The translations under genes and the position numbers were made by a program. Source: an uncultured Lachnospiraceae bacterium (GTDB taxonomy: Bacteria; Bacillota; Clostridia; Lachnospirales; Lachnospiraceae). From it: a stretch of 7,503 nt of DNA. Below the pieces are notes generated by a model. It worked only from the letters and a program-made list of their open reading frames with translations, made no database searches and was not told the origin of the DNA. The stretch spans positions 1 to 7,503 of the forward strand of contig CACYBJ010000167.1 in NCBI GenBank assembly GCA_902772565.1, written 5' to 3'. The number at the start of each line of letters is the position of its first letter. Positions within the stretch are counted from its first letter, which is position 1. Shown here in pieces: positions 1 through 6,863 of the stretch.

Positions 1-1359
1 AAATTCGAGAGTCTGATCCTTGGCACGACCTGTGTACTTGGAAGGATCCATTGTCTTGGAAAGATCTTCAAGAGAAAGGCCGAAGGATTCTTCTTCAGCG
101 ATAAGTTCAAGAAGATTGTTGTCACCGCCGTTAATCTTAACATTGGCGCCGGCTTTCATTGAAAGCTGTCTGATCTTCTCGTGAAGTTCCTGTCTGTTGC
201 CGCCTGCCTTTACGGCATCCATCATAATATTTTCTGTAGCCATGAAAGGAAGCTCGCTCATGAGTCTCTTATTGATAACCTTGTCATATACAACAAGTCC
301 GTCTACTACATTAAGGTAAAGGTCAAGAATACCGTCAATTGCAAGGAACGCTTCCGGTACGGAAAGTCTCTTGTTGGCAGAATCATCAAGGGTTCTCTCA
401 AACCACTGTGTAGCACTTGTGAAATAACCGTTAAGAAGGTCACACATTACATATCTGGAAAGAGATGCAATTCTTTCGCTTCTCATAGGATTACGCTTGT
501 AAGCCATGGCAGATGAACCGATCTGATTCTTCTCAAAAGGCTCTTCGATTTCTTTGAGGTGCTGAAGAAGTCTGATATCGTTGGAGAACTTTGTAGCACT
601 TGAAGCAATACCTGCAAGTACGTTAAGAACTCTTGTATCAAGCTTTCTTGTATAGGTCTGGCCTGATACAGGAATGCAGCTCTTAAAGCCCATCTTCTCG
701 GCAATCTTCTTATCGATCAGTTTAACCTTCTCCTGATCTCCGTCGAAGAGTTCCATAAAGCTGGCCTGAGTACCTGTGGTACCCTTGCTTCCGAGAAGCA
801 TAAGAGAATCCTGAATATATGTAAGATCATCATAATCAAGTTTTAATTCCATGAGCCAGAGAGATGCTCTCTTACCTACTGTGGTTGGCTGAGCCGGCTG
901 GAAATGTGTAAATGCGAGTGTAGGAAGGTCTGCATACTTAACAGCAAACTTTGAAAGCTCGTTCATAACATTCACAAGTTTTTTCTTAACAAGTGAAAGA
1001 GCTTCATTCATAACAATCACATCGGTATTGTCACCAACGTAGCAGCTGGTTGCACCGAGATGAATGATACCTGCAGCCTTAGGGCAAAGCTGTCCGTAGG
1101 CATATACGTGAGACATTACATCGTGACGAACTTCTTTTTCACGTGCCTTGGCAACATCATAGTTGATATCATCCTTGTGAGCCTTGAGTTCTTCAATCTG
1201 CTCCTCGGTAATATTAAGTCCCAGTTCTCTTTCGGATTCGGCAAGTGCTATCCAAAGTCTTCTCCATGTTCTGAACTTCATGTCAGGGGAAAAGATGTAC
1301 TGCATTTCCTTGCTTGCATAACGCTCTGAAAGCGGGCTTACGTAACGATCTGTACTCAT
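1..1359 (-). CDS. purB: Adenylosuccinate lyase PurB (C-terminus cut by the window edge)
   Basis: PurB splits fumarate from SAICAR and from adenylosuccinate, two steps of cytosolic purine/AMP synthesis. The frame is open from ATG 1359 to base 1 (453 codons, no internal stop), so only the last residues and the stop are missing; family members of this type are roughly 475 residues. GAGGAG lies 8 bases before the ATG and fixes the start. Visible family signatures are RHDVMSH near residues 79-84, HLGATSCYVGDNTD at 100-113, THFQPAQPTT at 151-160 with the probable general-acid His152, and the mobile-loop fumarate-lyase signature GSSAMAYKRNPMRSER at 281-296 with the catalytic serine at 282/283. TQWFERTLDDSAN at 317-329 follows. 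These motifs resemble the human-type enzyme rather than the E. coli type. The loop has Ala where many homologues have Pro (GSSAMPYKRNP). The gene starts 17 bases after the membrane-protein stop, so it is probably co-transcribed with it. Confidence 0.97.
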   Translation of the reverse strand, partial: MSTDRYVSPLSERYASKEMQYIFSPDMKFRTWRRLWIALAESERELGLNITEEQIEELKAHKDDINYDVAKAREKEVRHDVMSHVYAYGQLCPKAAGIIHLGATSCYVGDNTDVIVMNEALSLVKKKLVNVMNELSKFAVKYADLPTLAFTHFQPAQPTTVGKRASLWLMELKLDYDDLTYIQDSLMLLGSKGTTGTQASFMELFDGDQEKVKLIDKKIAEKMGFKSCIPVSGQTYTRKLDTRVLNVLAGIASSATKFSNDIRLLQHLKEIEEPFEKNQIGSSAMAYKRNPMRSERIASLSRYVMCDLLNGYFTSATQWFERTLDDSANKRLSVPEAFLAIDGILDLYLNVVDGLVVYDKVINKRLMSELPFMATENIMMDAVKAGGNRQELHEKIRQLSMKAGANVKINGGDNNLLELIAEEESFGLSLEDLSKTMDPSKYTGRAKDQTLEF

Positions 1360-1376
1360 TTATTAATCTCCTCTTC

Positions 1377-2639
1377 TTATAATGATCCTTTGTTTTCTTC
1401 TAATAAATCACTTACACCCGGCAAATCGTCGGCATCTGCCTTGGTATAAATTAATTCCTCGTTTAAGGGCTCGGACTCAGCCGTAGCCGTAGCCGTATTG
1501 GTTGTATCACCTGTTGATGCACCGAATACACCGTCGAATGCGGATTTTACCGTATCAGTATACTCTGAAGATGTGTCTTTATTGTTAAAACTGTTTGTAT
1601 CACCGTGCTCGAAATTATTTACTCTGTTATCATCGTATATATTATCAACAGTGTTTAATAATTCACGTCTGCTTCTTAATACGTTTCCCAGAATCTTAAA
1701 GATAACATAGACAAGTATCAAAACAAAACCGGTAATGATATATAATCTTGCGGCCTTTGTTATTGCCTGGAAAACACAATCGGCCAATGCCTTTCCGATT
1801 GCAAAACCTACACCTTTTTCAGTCTTTGCTGCTTCAATTAACGCCCCTTTACCGAAGGCTGTAAGAATAAATGCAGAAGCACCTACAAAGATTGTTGCAA
1901 GACCTGTGATAAAGAATACTCTGGGCTTGCTGTGAAGGTTGAACAGGAAGATAAGAAAAGCATTAAAGAAAATCATGAAAATAAGAATTGCAATTATTGT
2001 ATCATGATGTCTGTAAAATGTTTCGAAAGCCTCCAGCTGTTCATCCGTTGCAAAGACATCTGCCAGATCATCGCGGGTAAGTTTGGTATTCTTATCCAGT
2101 TTGATCTCATCCATGACCTTCTGCATATTCTTGTAGTCTTTGGATGTCAGATCACGACCGATAACAAGGCTGATTTCCTTTTCATTCTTTTCGATGATTT
2201 CCATAATGTCTTCCGACTTTATGGATGCAGACTGCTTTTCACCAAGCATAACCGCGCTGTAGTCCGCCATTACATCGGCAGTGTAATCGGTGAAATCCTT
2301 GGTTGATGCAAATACATCATCGATATCCTTTTGTGAAATCTTCTTTTTCTGATCCTTGGATAAACTATCATATACGAATTCGGATACTGTCATATCCTCA
2401 TCATAATGCTTTTCGGGATTGGTTTCTTTAAGAATCTTTCCCACATTCATCTTTCCGATATCATAGTCCATCTCGGATTTAAGCATGGCTCTTGCGGAAT
2501 CCGGAATATTGTTTACGGACTGAATGGCAAGAAGCGAATACTCAAAAACCATAAGGAGAAGTACAAGGATAAATGTAATCAAGCCGAATAATATGGCTTT
2601 AACCGGCCCTCTCTTTTTCTTTTCCATAAATCGTACCAT
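1377..2639 (-). CDS. Unrecognised four-helix membrane protein with large external domain and acidic tail
   Basis: I do not recognise a named family. Visible layout of the 420 residues: a basic N-terminus (KKKRG, 7-11), helix 1 at about 15-38, a charged, largely helical region at 40-211, helix 2 at 213-235, SKPR turn, helix 3 at 239-263, an amphipathic stretch at 264-297, helix 4 at 298-318, then RSRRE and a 100-residue hydrophilic tail rich in D, N, T and E. By the positive-inside rule the N-terminus, the SKPR turn and the tail are cytoplasmic and residues 40-211 are outside. The external part contains two similar segments, KDIDDVFASTKDFTDY (104-119) and RDDLADVFATDEQLEAF (189-205), which may mark a duplicated helical unit. 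There are no cysteines in the external domain and no catalytic motif I can name. ATG 2627 (fifth codon, MEKKKRG) is an equally good start; neither has a clear Shine-Dalgarno. It lies between hslO and purB; context gives no function. Confidence 0.88.
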   Translation of the reverse strand: MVRFMEKKKRGPVKAILFGLITFILVLLLMVFEYSLLAIQSVNNIPDSARAMLKSEMDYDIGKMNVGKILKETNPEKHYDEDMTVSEFVYDSLSKDQKKKISQKDIDDVFASTKDFTDYTADVMADYSAVMLGEKQSASIKSEDIMEIIEKNEKEISLVIGRDLTSKDYKNMQKVMDEIKLDKNTKLTRDDLADVFATDEQLEAFETFYRHHDTIIAILIFMIFFNAFLIFLFNLHSKPRVFFITGLATIFVGASAFILTAFGKGALIEAAKTEKGVGFAIGKALADCVFQAITKAARLYIITGFVLILVYVIFKILGNVLRSRRELLNTVDNIYDDNRVNNFEHGDTNSFNNKDTSSEYTDTVKSAFDGVFGASTGDTTNTATATAESEPLNEELIYTKADADDLPGVSDLLEENKGSL

Positions 2640-2673
2640 AAAACAGGCATACTTGCCTTTGATAACTTGCCTG
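2640..2673 (-). terminator. Possible weak terminator or attenuator hairpin abutting the membrane-protein start
   Basis: On the minus strand CAGGCA (2673-2668) can pair with TGCCTG (2649-2644) around an 18-base loop, or AGGCA with TGCCT (2658-2645) around a 4-base loop. The hairpin is followed by GTTTT and then directly by ATG 2639. The stem is short and the T-run only four bases, so termination would be partial at best. The structure sits where a ribosome-binding site would be expected, so it could instead affect translation. This is inference from the sequence only. Confidence 0.25.
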
Positions 2674-2688
2674 CAAAATCATCAAAGG

Positions 2689-2710
2689 GTTTGAAAATAC
2701 TGTTTCAAAC
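2689..2710. repeat. Perfect 8-bp inverted repeat downstream of hslO
   Basis: GTTTGAAA (2689-2696) and TTTCAAAC (2703-2710) are perfect inverted copies separated by ATACTG. The stem is A/T rich, and on the minus-strand transcript it is followed by CCCTTTGATGATTTTG rather than a clean U-run, so it is not a standard intrinsic terminator. It begins 24 bases after the hslO stop. A 3'-end stabilising hairpin or a protein-binding palindrome are alternatives. Confidence 0.4.
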
Positions 2711-2734
2711 TCCACCCAATAAAAACCAAGAGAA

Positions 2735-3607
2735 TTATATTTCCTCCAGCAGTTCTTTCAGTTCGGACAGTTCAAATACATATTTACTGTTACAGAAATG
2801 ACAAACAGTTTCTACCGGCTCTCCCTCTGCGATAAGTTCTTCTATGTCTTTTCTGCCGATGCTTATAATACCCTTTTTGAAACGTTCTTTGGAACATCCG
2901 CAGTGATATCTGACAGGAATGTCATCGGTAAAAATAACATCGAGATCTCCAAGCAATTCCTTGAGCATTCCTTCGGGACCCATGTTCAGATCCAGCATCT
3001 CGGTAACTGACATTATCTTGCCGAGTTTATCTTCAAGTGCGGATACCGTGCTTTCCTCGGCAAATGGCATTAACTGAACTATAAAGCCTCCTGCCTGACG
3101 AACGGTAAGATCGGTATCAACCAAAACACCAAGGCCAACAGATGAAGGAACCTGCTCTGATGTGGCAAGATAATAGGTTATATCCTCCGCAACTTCTCCG
3201 GTAACAAGATTGACTGTTCCGGAATAGGGTTCTTTAAGACCCATGTCTTTAATAACTGTCAGAGTTCCGTTACCGTAGGCGCCGCCTACATCAAAATGAC
3301 CGTTGGATTTCGGAGGCAGATCCACATTATTGTTGTCAACATAGCCTTTTACGGTGCCTTTCGCATCTGCCGTGATCAAGGCGCCTTTTCCGGGACCGTC
3401 TCCGCGGATTCTCATGGTTAAAAGGTCATCTTCGCCCTTAAGCATGGCTCCCATCATAAGTCCGCCGGCCATGAGTCTTCCGAAAGCAGCTGTCATTACG
3501 GGGGAAAGATTATGAAGCTTTCTTGCTTCCTCCGTAAGTTCTTTTGAAGTAACGGCAAATGCACGAATCTGACCGTTGGCAGCTGTTGCTCTTATTAAAT
3601 GATCCAA
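2735..3607 (-). CDS. hslO: Redox-regulated Hsp33 chaperone HslO, TTG start
   Basis: Hsp33 is a cytosolic holdase switched on by oxidative unfolding: four zinc-binding cysteines form disulfides and expose the client-binding surface. The C-terminal redox switch is complete, with CGC (residues 236-238) and CHFC (269-272), counted from the TTG start. The N-terminal domain has the family hallmarks IRATAANGQIRAF near the start, MKGEDD-like LKGEDDLLTMRIRGDGPGKG at about 56-75, and PFAEESTVSALEDKL at about 181-195. The frame extends to an ATG at 3655, but that would overlap the methyltransferase by 47 bases and add 16 non-family residues. TTG 3607 gives MDHLIRATAANGQ, the usual family start, and has GGAGG five bases upstream, so I prefer it (290 residues, the normal length). 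The start lies one base after the methyltransferase stop, which implies translational coupling. Confidence 0.95.
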   Translation of the reverse strand: MDHLIRATAANGQIRAFAVTSKELTEEARKLHNLSPVMTAAFGRLMAGGLMMGAMLKGEDDLLTMRIRGDGPGKGALITADAKGTVKGYVDNNNVDLPPKSNGHFDVGGAYGNGTLTVIKDMGLKEPYSGTVNLVTGEVAEDITYYLATSEQVPSSVGLGVLVDTDLTVRQAGGFIVQLMPFAEESTVSALEDKLGKIMSVTEMLDLNMGPEGMLKELLGDLDVIFTDDIPVRYHCGCSKERFKKGIISIGRKDIEELIAEGEPVETVCHFCNSKYVFELSELKELLEEI

Positions 3608-3608
3608 A

Positions 3609-4388
3609 TTATCCTCCGATATAAGTTTTGCCTTCCTGATACCCTTCCGATGCAATTACATAAAGTCTTTTGGTACCGGCATCGGGTTCCTTTTTGGTAT
3701 CGTAGTCCACAGCCTTAATAAACTTAAGACCGGCAGAACTTAATAATTCTTTTATTTCTTCCAAAGTATAGGCACGCTGCACATGACATTCATTTATCAC
3801 ATCGTCACCCTCTTCGGTGGCATATGTGATCGTAAGATTGTATTCATTTAGCCGCGTTTTACTGTCATACCTGTTTTCCCAGCGAAGAATTGCATCTTCC
3901 GACTCGTCGGTAAACTCCCTGTTGCCGTAATCTTCTTCGAAAAAGCATGATGTTTTCAAGTCAAAGACAAACAGGCCGTCTTTCTCCAGATAGTTGTTGA
4001 CCAGCTTAAACACTTTAAGCAAATCATTTTCGTCGGTAATGTAATTCAGAGAATCGCATACACAGACAAAAGCATTAACGGTACCGTAAAGCTCAAAGGA
4101 ACGCATGTCCTGATTTAAAAGCATTATACCGTTAATACCTTCATCAAAGAATTTGTCATAGGCCAGCGCCAGCATGTCTTCGGATTTATCGATACCGATC
4201 ATATCGTAGCCGGCAGCCTGAAGCCTTTTTGTAATTTCACATGTACCGCAGCCCAGTTCACATACCAGGCCTTCATCTATGCCCTGCTCTTTAAGTAAAC
4301 TAACGATGTACTCCGACCAGTCGTCGTAGGGTATATCATCCATAAATTCATCATAAAAAGCGGCAAATCCGGTATAATTCTCGTCCAA
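3609..4388 (-). CDS. Class I SAM-dependent methyltransferase, substrate unknown
   Basis: A Rossmann-fold methyltransferase of about 259 residues, cytosolic, without membrane segments. Counted from TTG 4388, the order is: YTGFAAFYDEFMDDIPYDDW near 5-24, a start typical of a clostridial small-molecule-methyltransferase-like group; motif I VCELGCGTCEIT at about 42-53; the acidic ribose-binding strand MIGIDKSEDML at 63-73 with Asp67; motif III LLNQDMRSFEL at 90-100; motif IV FVCVCDSLNYI at 107-117; and GLFVFDL at 138-144. Motif I reads GCGTC where GxGxG is usual, so the third glycine is a cysteine. No substrate domain points to a target. Start choice is uncertain: TTG 4388 lies one base past the xylB stop and gives a family-like MDENYTGF, but in-frame GTG 4397 and TTG 4403 would overlap xylB. 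No start has a strong Shine-Dalgarno; only GTGAG precedes 4388. Coupling to xylB translation is likely. Confidence 0.9.
   Translation of the reverse strand: MDENYTGFAAFYDEFMDDIPYDDWSEYIVSLLKEQGIDEGLVCELGCGTCEITKRLQAAGYDMIGIDKSEDMLALAYDKFFDEGINGIMLLNQDMRSFELYGTVNAFVCVCDSLNYITDENDLLKVFKLVNNYLEKDGLFVFDLKTSCFFEEDYGNREFTDESEDAILRWENRYDSKTRLNEYNLTITYATEEGDDVINECHVQRAYTLEEIKELLSSAGLKFIKAVDYDTKKEPDAGTKRLYVIASEGYQEGKTYIGG
3612..3617 (-). promoter_or_regulatory. Shine-Dalgarno of hslO inside the methyltransferase 3' end
   Basis: GGAGGA encodes the last two glycines of the methyltransferase and is followed by TAAT and then TTG. Its strength and five-base spacing are the main argument for the TTG 3607 start of hslO over the ATG at 3655. 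Confidence 0.75.
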
Positions 4389-4389
4389 A

Positions 4390-5868
4390 TTACTCACACT
4401 CAACTATCTTATCGAAACCGCTTATAAGAGCCGGATAAAGGCTCTTAAATACCTGATAACGCTTTTCATAGGCAGCTACGGTTTCCTCATCCTGGTCGAT
4501 TGTATCAACAACGCTGATAAGAGCATCTGTGGCAGATTTAACATCCGGATAAACACCGCAGCCTACTGCAGCAAGAATTGCAGCGCCATAGCCCGGACCT
4601 TCTTCACAGTTGATCTTATCTACTTTAACATTCATTACATTGGCAAGAATCCTGCACCAAAGAGGGCTCTTGGCTCCTCCGCCGATGGCACGGATTCTGT
4701 CAATCTTAACTCCGAGATTTCTTGCAATTTCAATGGAATCACGAAGACCGAAGGCAACACCTTCCATAACAGCCTGGGTCATGTCTTCTCTTGTTGTATC
4801 AAGAGAAAGACCTATAAAAGCGCCTCTGGCATTTGGGTTGTTATGAGGTGTTCTCTCGCCCATAAGATAAGGCAGATAGAACACGCTGTTCTTTCCGAGT
4901 TCCTTGATATTCTTCTGCTCTGCTGCATAATCCTTTGTTCCGATTATGTCATCCATCCACCACTTGTTGGAAGATGCTGCAGAAAGCATGCAACCCAGGA
5001 AATGATACTTTCCGTTGGCATGGGCAAATGTATGCATGGTATTGTTTGGATCTACGGCATAATCGTCTGTGGAAATAAGAACTGTACCGGAAGTACCAAG
5101 GGATACGGAGCAAAGTCCGTTTTCAATGGTACCTGTACCTACTGCACCGGCAGCGTTGTCTCCTGCACCTGCAATGATCTTAACATCATTTGAAAGACCA
5201 AGTTCTGCAGCAACTTCAGGTTTAATGTTACCAACCACATCATAGCTTTCAAAGATTTTAGCAAGCTGTGATACTTTTACGCCGCAGATATCGCACATTT
5301 CCTGTGACCAGGTCTTGTTCTTAACATCAAAAAGAAGCATTCCGCTGGCATCGGATACATCGGTACAATGTACGCCTGAAAGCATATAGGCAACATAGTC
5401 CTTCGGAAGCATTATCTTTTCGATTTTGTTAAATAACTCAGGCTCGTTTTCCTTCATCCAAAGAAGCTTTGGTGCGGTAAAGCCTGTAAAAGCCATGTTA
5501 CCTGTATACTGAGATACCTTATCTCTTCCGATGGTTTTGTTTAAGTATTCGCACTCTTTGGCAGTTCTTCCGTCATTCCAGAGAATTGCAGGACGAAGAA
5601 CGTTATCATTTTCGTCAAGTACAACAAGACCGTGCATCTGTCCGCCGAAGCTGATACCTTTTACTGCTGAAGCATCGATTCCTGCCACAAGTTCCTTGAT
5701 TCCTGTTACTGTACCTTCCCACCAGTCGGAAGGGTTCTGCTCGCTCCATCCGGTCTTGGGGAAGAATAAAGGATATTCCTTGGATACGGAATTTACAATT
5801 GTTCCGGATTCATCCATAAGAATAAGTTTTACGGATGAGGTTCCTAAATCAACACCGATAAAATACAT
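4390..5868 (-). CDS. xylB: Xylulokinase (FGGY carbohydrate kinase)
   Basis: XylB phosphorylates D-xylulose with ATP to xylulose 5-phosphate, feeding the pentose phosphate pathway. The 492-residue length and the motif order fit the full two-domain FGGY fold: N-terminal phosphate-binding DLGTSSVK at 7-14, GISFGGQMHGLVVLD at 71-85 with the MHG sugar-binding element, ILWNDGRT at 95-102, GAGDNAAGAVG at 234-244 with the probable catalytic base Asp237, SLGTSGTVL at 256-264, YLMGERTPHNNPNARG at 334-349, and AIGGGAKSPLW at 394-404 in the C-terminal ATP domain. AAGGAG six bases before ATG 5868 supports the start. It begins 42 bases after the lipid-kinase stop and ends one base before the methyltransferase. 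No xylose isomerase, transporter or regulator is present here. The xylulokinase call over other FGGY sugars rests on overall motif similarity. Confidence 0.94.
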   Translation of the reverse strand: MYFIGVDLGTSSVKLILMDESGTIVNSVSKEYPLFFPKTGWSEQNPSDWWEGTVTGIKELVAGIDASAVKGISFGGQMHGLVVLDENDNVLRPAILWNDGRTAKECEYLNKTIGRDKVSQYTGNMAFTGFTAPKLLWMKENEPELFNKIEKIMLPKDYVAYMLSGVHCTDVSDASGMLLFDVKNKTWSQEMCDICGVKVSQLAKIFESYDVVGNIKPEVAAELGLSNDVKIIAGAGDNAAGAVGTGTIENGLCSVSLGTSGTVLISTDDYAVDPNNTMHTFAHANGKYHFLGCMLSAASSNKWWMDDIIGTKDYAAEQKNIKELGKNSVFYLPYLMGERTPHNNPNARGAFIGLSLDTTREDMTQAVMEGVAFGLRDSIEIARNLGVKIDRIRAIGGGAKSPLWCRILANVMNVKVDKINCEEGPGYGAAILAAVGCGVYPDVKSATDALISVVDTIDQDEETVAAYEKRYQVFKSLYPALISGFDKIVECE

Positions 5869-5880
5869 GTTTCACTCCTT

Positions 5881-5902
5881 AAAGTTTTTTCAAAAGTTTT
5901 TC
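5881..5902. repeat. Short tandem near-repeat in the lipid kinase-xylB gap
   Basis: AAAGTTTTTTC (5881-5891) and AAAAGTTTTTC (5892-5902) are two adjacent, nearly identical 11-base units filling most of the 42-base gap just upstream of the xylB ribosome-binding site. On the minus strand they read as GAAAAACTTTT followed by GAAAAAACTTT. No stable GC stem is present, so this is not a terminator. It may be only A/T-rich spacer. Confidence 0.4.
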
Positions 5903-5910
5903 ATACTGAT

Positions 5911-6801
5911 TTATACCATCATCGTAACAGCTTCCTGCTCGACGTTAATGGTTGCATTTTTAAATTCGCCGCCGAATTCACCGTCAACACACCACGGTAC
6001 CGGCTGATTGCAGATTATCCTTACATCCTTTACTTTGGCATGTACGATATAATCGTTGTATTTTTCCGTTTTACCCTGAGCAACGTCAAGGATAACGGAA
6101 GGAAGGGCTGTCAGAGGCGCATCCTTTATGAGAAGCATCTCAAAGTAGCCGTCGTTAAACTTAACATCCTTACCCATTATGCCTTTAAAACCGCCAACCT
6201 GGGTGGTGGAGCAGATGGCACCGAAAATGAAACGTCCTTCAATGGTCTGTCCGTCATATTCGATTTTCATCTCATACTTATTTACTCTGGTAAGTTCTCC
6301 TGCGCCGTTGATAATATAGGCAAAATGACCGAGAATATTTTTTAAATCCTGGGATGTGGCATAGGAAGTTTCCGTAAACACACCAAAGCATGCCGTATAT
6401 ACAAAATGCTTTCCGTTTAGGGATGCCACATCTATCTTAAACTTGGTTCCGAATCTTGCTAGGCTGGACGCGGTAACCATGTTACTGGAAATATTCAGGC
6501 TCTTTCCGAAGTCATTGGTACTTCCTGTGGGGATGTAAGAAATCGGTACTCTTTTCTCCTCTTCCCTTTGCATCATTCCGTTTACCACTTCATGAAGCGT
6601 ACCGTCACCGCCGGAACAGATAACAAGGTCAACACTATCTTTCATGCCTGCAACCCTGCTGACAGCATCTCCCCTGGCATGTGTCGGGAAAATAACAAGT
6701 TCCGTATTGTCATCTACAATGTTATTAACTATGTCATAAAGATAGTCTTTGATTTTCTTCTTTCCCGCGAAAGGATTATAAATAAGCAGAACATGCTTCA
6801 T
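5911..6801 (-). CDS. Diacylglycerol/lipid kinase family protein (DagK/YegS/BmrU type)
   Basis: Members of this DAGK_cat family phosphorylate diacylglycerol or related lipids using ATP at the cytoplasmic face of the membrane; in Gram-positive bacteria DgkB recycles diacylglycerol left by lipoteichoic acid synthesis. Counted from ATG 6801 (296 residues), the sequence shows the nucleotide-loop start IYNPFAGKKK at 7-16, the diagnostic VICSGGDGTLHEVVNGMM at 60-77, IPTGSTNDFGKSLNI at 90-104, and the C-terminal PWCVDGEFGGE at 269-279. The length is normal. A TTG at 6810 would add three residues but leaves only one base after AGGGGG; ATG 6801 has a ten-base spacing and gives MKHVLLIYNPFAGK, so I prefer it. 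Whether it is a true DgkB or a paralogue with another lipid substrate cannot be settled from sequence alone. It follows addA by 57 bases and precedes xylB. Confidence 0.92.
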   Translation of the reverse strand: MKHVLLIYNPFAGKKKIKDYLYDIVNNIVDDNTELVIFPTHARGDAVSRVAGMKDSVDLVICSGGDGTLHEVVNGMMQREEEKRVPISYIPTGSTNDFGKSLNISSNMVTASSLARFGTKFKIDVASLNGKHFVYTACFGVFTETSYATSQDLKNILGHFAYIINGAGELTRVNKYEMKIEYDGQTIEGRFIFGAICSTTQVGGFKGIMGKDVKFNDGYFEMLLIKDAPLTALPSVILDVAQGKTEKYNDYIVHAKVKDVRIICNQPVPWCVDGEFGGEFKNATINVEQEAVTMMV

Positions 6802-6857
6802 CTTAACCAAGCCCCCTAATCAAACAAGTTCTTACTTACTGATACGTAAGCACATAC

Positions 6858-6863
6858 ATTATA
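6858..6863 (-). promoter_or_regulatory. Possible -10 element for the lipid-kinase gene
   Basis: A perfect TATAAT on the minus strand overlaps the addA stop codon and lies about 57 bases before ATG 6801, a plausible distance for a promoter. No good TTGACA-like -35 occurs at 16-18 bases (the nearest TTGAAA is only 12 bases away) and there is no extended TG. The surrounding DNA is A/T rich, so chance is a serious alternative. Confidence 0.25.

Noticed and set aside
281..296. Worry that Ala replacing Pro in the PurB GSSAMxYKRNP loop (residues 281-291, roughly bases 487-519) means an inactive enzyme
   Set aside because: The catalytic serine, lysine and asparagine of the loop and the catalytic histidine are all kept, and the rest of the gene is intact; the change is probably ordinary family variation. 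The coordinates given here are residue numbers.
181..516. Plus-strand and minus-strand small frames inside purB (also 483-704 and 1060-1329)
   Set aside because: The purB reading frame is continuous from 1359 to 1 and holds all the fumarate-lyase signatures, so these are out-of-frame shadows.
1932..2306. Plus-strand open frame of 124 codons opposite the membrane protein
   Set aside because: It is an antisense shadow without family features; the minus-strand frame has a coherent four-helix topology over its full length.
5531..6007. Plus-strand open frame of 158 codons
   Set aside because: It lies opposite xylB and the lipid-kinase 3' end, both of which carry full family motifs. It has no recognisable domain or ribosome site and mirrors the codon structure of the real genes.
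6835..6850. CTTAC-TGATAC-GTAAG inverted repeat between addA and the lipid kinase
   Set aside because: Only five base pairs with no following T-run; too weak to call a terminator or operator.
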